Source: Thermoplasmata archaeon
GTDB lineage: Archaea > Thermoplasmatota > Thermoplasmata > Thermoplasmatales > Thermoplasmataceae
Length of the DNA: 6,689 bases
Reading direction: 5' to 3'
NCBI GenBank assembly: GCA_021827885.1
Contig: JAKAUD010000022.1
Coordinates: forward strand, 1-6,689
In this document: piece after piece, positions 5,711 to 6,689 of the stretch
How positions within the stretch are numbered: position 1 is the first letter of the stretch
How the letters are laid out: every line of letters begins with the position of its first letter
Notes under the pieces: model-generated
Database searches by the model: none
What the model saw: the letters and a program-made list of their open reading frames with translations, nothing else
What the model was told of the DNA's origin: nothing
Translations under genes and position numbers: made by a program

Positions 5711-6427
5711 TTGACAATAAGACAAACTGAAATGTGGGATGTGATTAAAGAAAATCTACCCGTTAACCAAGTTGTCGAGTTACAACAGATTTATTTTTCA
5801 GTGAAGCGTAATGTCAAACTAACGCCTGATGATTTAATACCTTCTGCAAAGGGAACTGCAGATACTCGGTGGAAGAGAAACATTAGAAATGTCCTGCAGT
5901 ACAGAAAAAAAACTTCTGAAATAATCTGGGTGGGAGAGGGAAAATACATCCTGCCATCCTCGTCTAATCCAATTGATCTCAATACAAGTATATCAAAGAC
6001 CCGCATGTCTAAGCAAAATTTTGACAAACTCCAAGAAATACGCAATCTAATAGGTGAGCAGGGTGAGAAATTTGTTTATGACAGAGAGATCAGAAATCTC
6101 GTTGCTGCGGGGAGAAGTGACTTAGCCCAGAAAGTTGATAGGGTTAGCCTTCGTGATGTAGGCGCAGGTTATGACGTTGAATCATTCCATACCAATGGAG
6201 AGTCAAAATACATTGAAGTCAAGACAAGTGTTTCCAGCAACGACATTTTTGAATGGAGTGCTCACGAAATTGAAGTTGCAATATTACTTGGAGAACAATA
6301 CTGGCTTTATTTGGTGCGTGACATTGGACACAATCCAAAGATTAAGGAAATTGGGAATCCCGCTAGTAAAATTGGAAAACAAATTACACTTACTCCACAC
6401 TCTTATGTTTCCAAATATAATGATTAG
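5711..6427 (+). CDS. DUF3883-domain PD-(D/E)XK nuclease with N-terminal winged-helix-like region, 238 aa; probable restriction endonuclease
   Basis: Residues 8-82 resemble the winged-helix module found at the N-terminus of several restriction enzymes: two helices, then RWKRNIRNVLQYR and the wing IIWVGEGKYIL. After a linker, residues 114-205 match DUF3883 (the NO VEIN C-terminal family): GEQGEKFVY (115-123), GAGYDVESF (151-159) and KYIEVKTS (166-173), followed by helices and VAILLG/YWLYLVRD. The probable active site is D155 and E169-V-K171, with E119 on the first helix, all intact. This is a PD-(D/E)XK nuclease fold that should cut DNA in a metal-dependent way. The order winged helix then DUF3883 just behind a D12 methyltransferase, 20 bases away, is that of a two-gene restriction-modification system. 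The TTG start has a good Shine-Dalgarno sequence and may keep synthesis low. Confidence 0.88.
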   Translation: MTIRQTEMWDVIKENLPVNQVVELQQIYFSVKRNVKLTPDDLIPSAKGTADTRWKRNIRNVLQYRKKTSEIIWVGEGKYILPSSSNPIDLNTSISKTRMSKQNFDKLQEIRNLIGEQGEKFVYDREIRNLVAAGRSDLAQKVDRVSLRDVGAGYDVESFHTNGESKYIEVKTSVSSNDIFEWSAHEIEVAILLGEQYWLYLVRDIGHNPKIKEIGNPASKIGKQITLTPHSYVSKYND

Positions 6428-6494
6428 GTGGAATTTAATAGGGCTCTTCCTTTATTGAGCATGGAATTCCCGCTAATCTCAGCATCCCCACCTA
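6425..6494. terminator. inverted repeat spanning both stop codons of convergent genes
   Basis: TAGGTGG (6425-6431) and CCACCTA (6488-6494) are a perfect 7-base inverted repeat. The left arm starts with the TAG stop of the nuclease-like gene; the right arm holds, on the minus strand, the TAG stop of the leftward ORF. Between them lie a small GCTC/GAGC hairpin (around 6443-6460), a T-rich stretch (TTCCTTTATT) and the palindrome GGAATTCC. The arrangement suits termination of two converging transcripts. Archaeal terminators rely mostly on T runs, so the role is inferred. Confidence 0.35.
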
Positions 6495-6689
6495 TTCTTT
6501 CCTGAGCCGTACCTCACTTACGGCGATGATCTGGTCCCACTTAAAAGTGTGAATGCGGTGATCCTTGCCTCTTAATTCTAAGAACAGATTCATCTTTATT
6601 ACGCTTCCACTGACTGTGTTATTTTTTTTCTCACCTCCCAGCCAAATGAGGATAGGATAAGCTACCATTACCGAAACTTCACCTACTTG
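6492..6689 (-). CDS. leftward ORF entering from the right edge, unknown function (possibly partial)
   Basis: The minus-strand frame is open from the window edge for 65 codons to TAG 6492-6494. It reads VAYPILIWLGGEKK, then SVIKMNLFLELRGKD and HTFKWDQIIAVSEVRLRKE, a convincing soluble, beta-rich C-terminus with local codon use. It may be only the end of a longer gene. Alternatively it could start at ATG 6668, giving 58 residues, with GGTGA ten bases upstream. The family is not recognised. It converges on the nuclease-like gene with 64 bases between the stops, so it marks the right border of the rightward gene group. Confidence 0.55.
   Translation of the reverse strand, partial: QVGEVSVMVAYPILIWLGGEKKNNTVSGSVIKMNLFLELRGKDHRIHTFKWDQIIAVSEVRLRKE

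Noticed and set aside
5791..6045. 84-codon minus-strand frame within the nuclease-like gene
   Set aside because: It is antisense to the winged-helix-like region, with no promoter or Shine-Dalgarno sequence.
6171..6458. Rightward frame of 95 codons overlapping the end of the nuclease-like gene
   Set aside because: It is out of frame with the intact DUF3883 domain and lacks a ribosome site; its sequence has no domain-like pattern.
6474..6490. AATCTCA followed by a C-rich run, resembling the tRNA-Pro 3' end (AATCTCAACGGTCCC)
   Set aside because: Only the first seven bases match exactly and the remainder diverges, so it is too short for an attachment-site repeat.
1..6689. CRISPR array, insertion sequence or integrase gene
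   Set aside because: No regularly spaced repeats, transposase motifs, tyrosine-recombinase motifs or paired terminal inverted repeats were seen on either strand.

Overview
The window looks archaeal. It holds an intact tRNA-Pro(GGG) gene whose 3' CCA is not encoded. Shine-Dalgarno sequences of the GAGGTGA/GGGGTGA type precede several genes, while other genes have an A/T-rich box about 27 bases upstream and no Shine-Dalgarno sequence, as in leaderless archaeal transcripts. Arg is mostly AGA/AGG and Ile often ATA. A member of the Thermoplasmata or a similar euryarchaeon would fit, but this is inference and no lineage marker settles it. The gene content (nucleases, a DNA methyltransferase, a ParB-like protein, decayed genes and orphan small ORFs) is that of an accessory or defence island next to a tRNA gene, a common integration site.

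Left part (1-1450): a possible 3' end of an upstream gene abuts tRNA-Pro (54-126). A hairpin-bearing spacer follows, then a leftward gene for a 303-residue protein with a PD-(D/E)XK-like nuclease core. A shared A/T-rich promoter region separates it from a rightward 78-residue orphan protein. Middle (1459-2095): a broken retropepsin-like (clan AA) aspartic protease gene, then a patchwork of short open stretches on both strands that looks like gene debris. From 2088 to 3196 three small rightward genes follow (114, 55 and 174 residues). The 55-residue product has a recognisable small-protein pattern; the other two are not recognised.

Right part (3244-6427): the core of the island. It encodes a 498-residue ParB/sulfiredoxin-fold protein with a helix-turn-helix-like segment, a Pro/Ala-rich linker and a helical C-terminal domain; a D12-class (Dam/DpnM-like) adenine methyltransferase; and a 238-residue protein with an N-terminal winged-helix-like part and a DUF3883-type PD-(D/E)XK nuclease domain. 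The last two together look like a compact restriction-modification pair: the methyltransferase would protect host DNA and the nuclease would cut unmodified DNA. The ParB-like protein, and perhaps the small genes before it, may be extra components or regulators. A convergent leftward ORF enters from the right edge, and the two stop codons sit in an inverted repeat that may end transcription from both sides.

The most interesting candidate is the ParB-like / D12 methyltransferase / DUF3883 cassette with its unexplained upstream small genes. Functions are inferred from motifs read by eye; no database search was possible.
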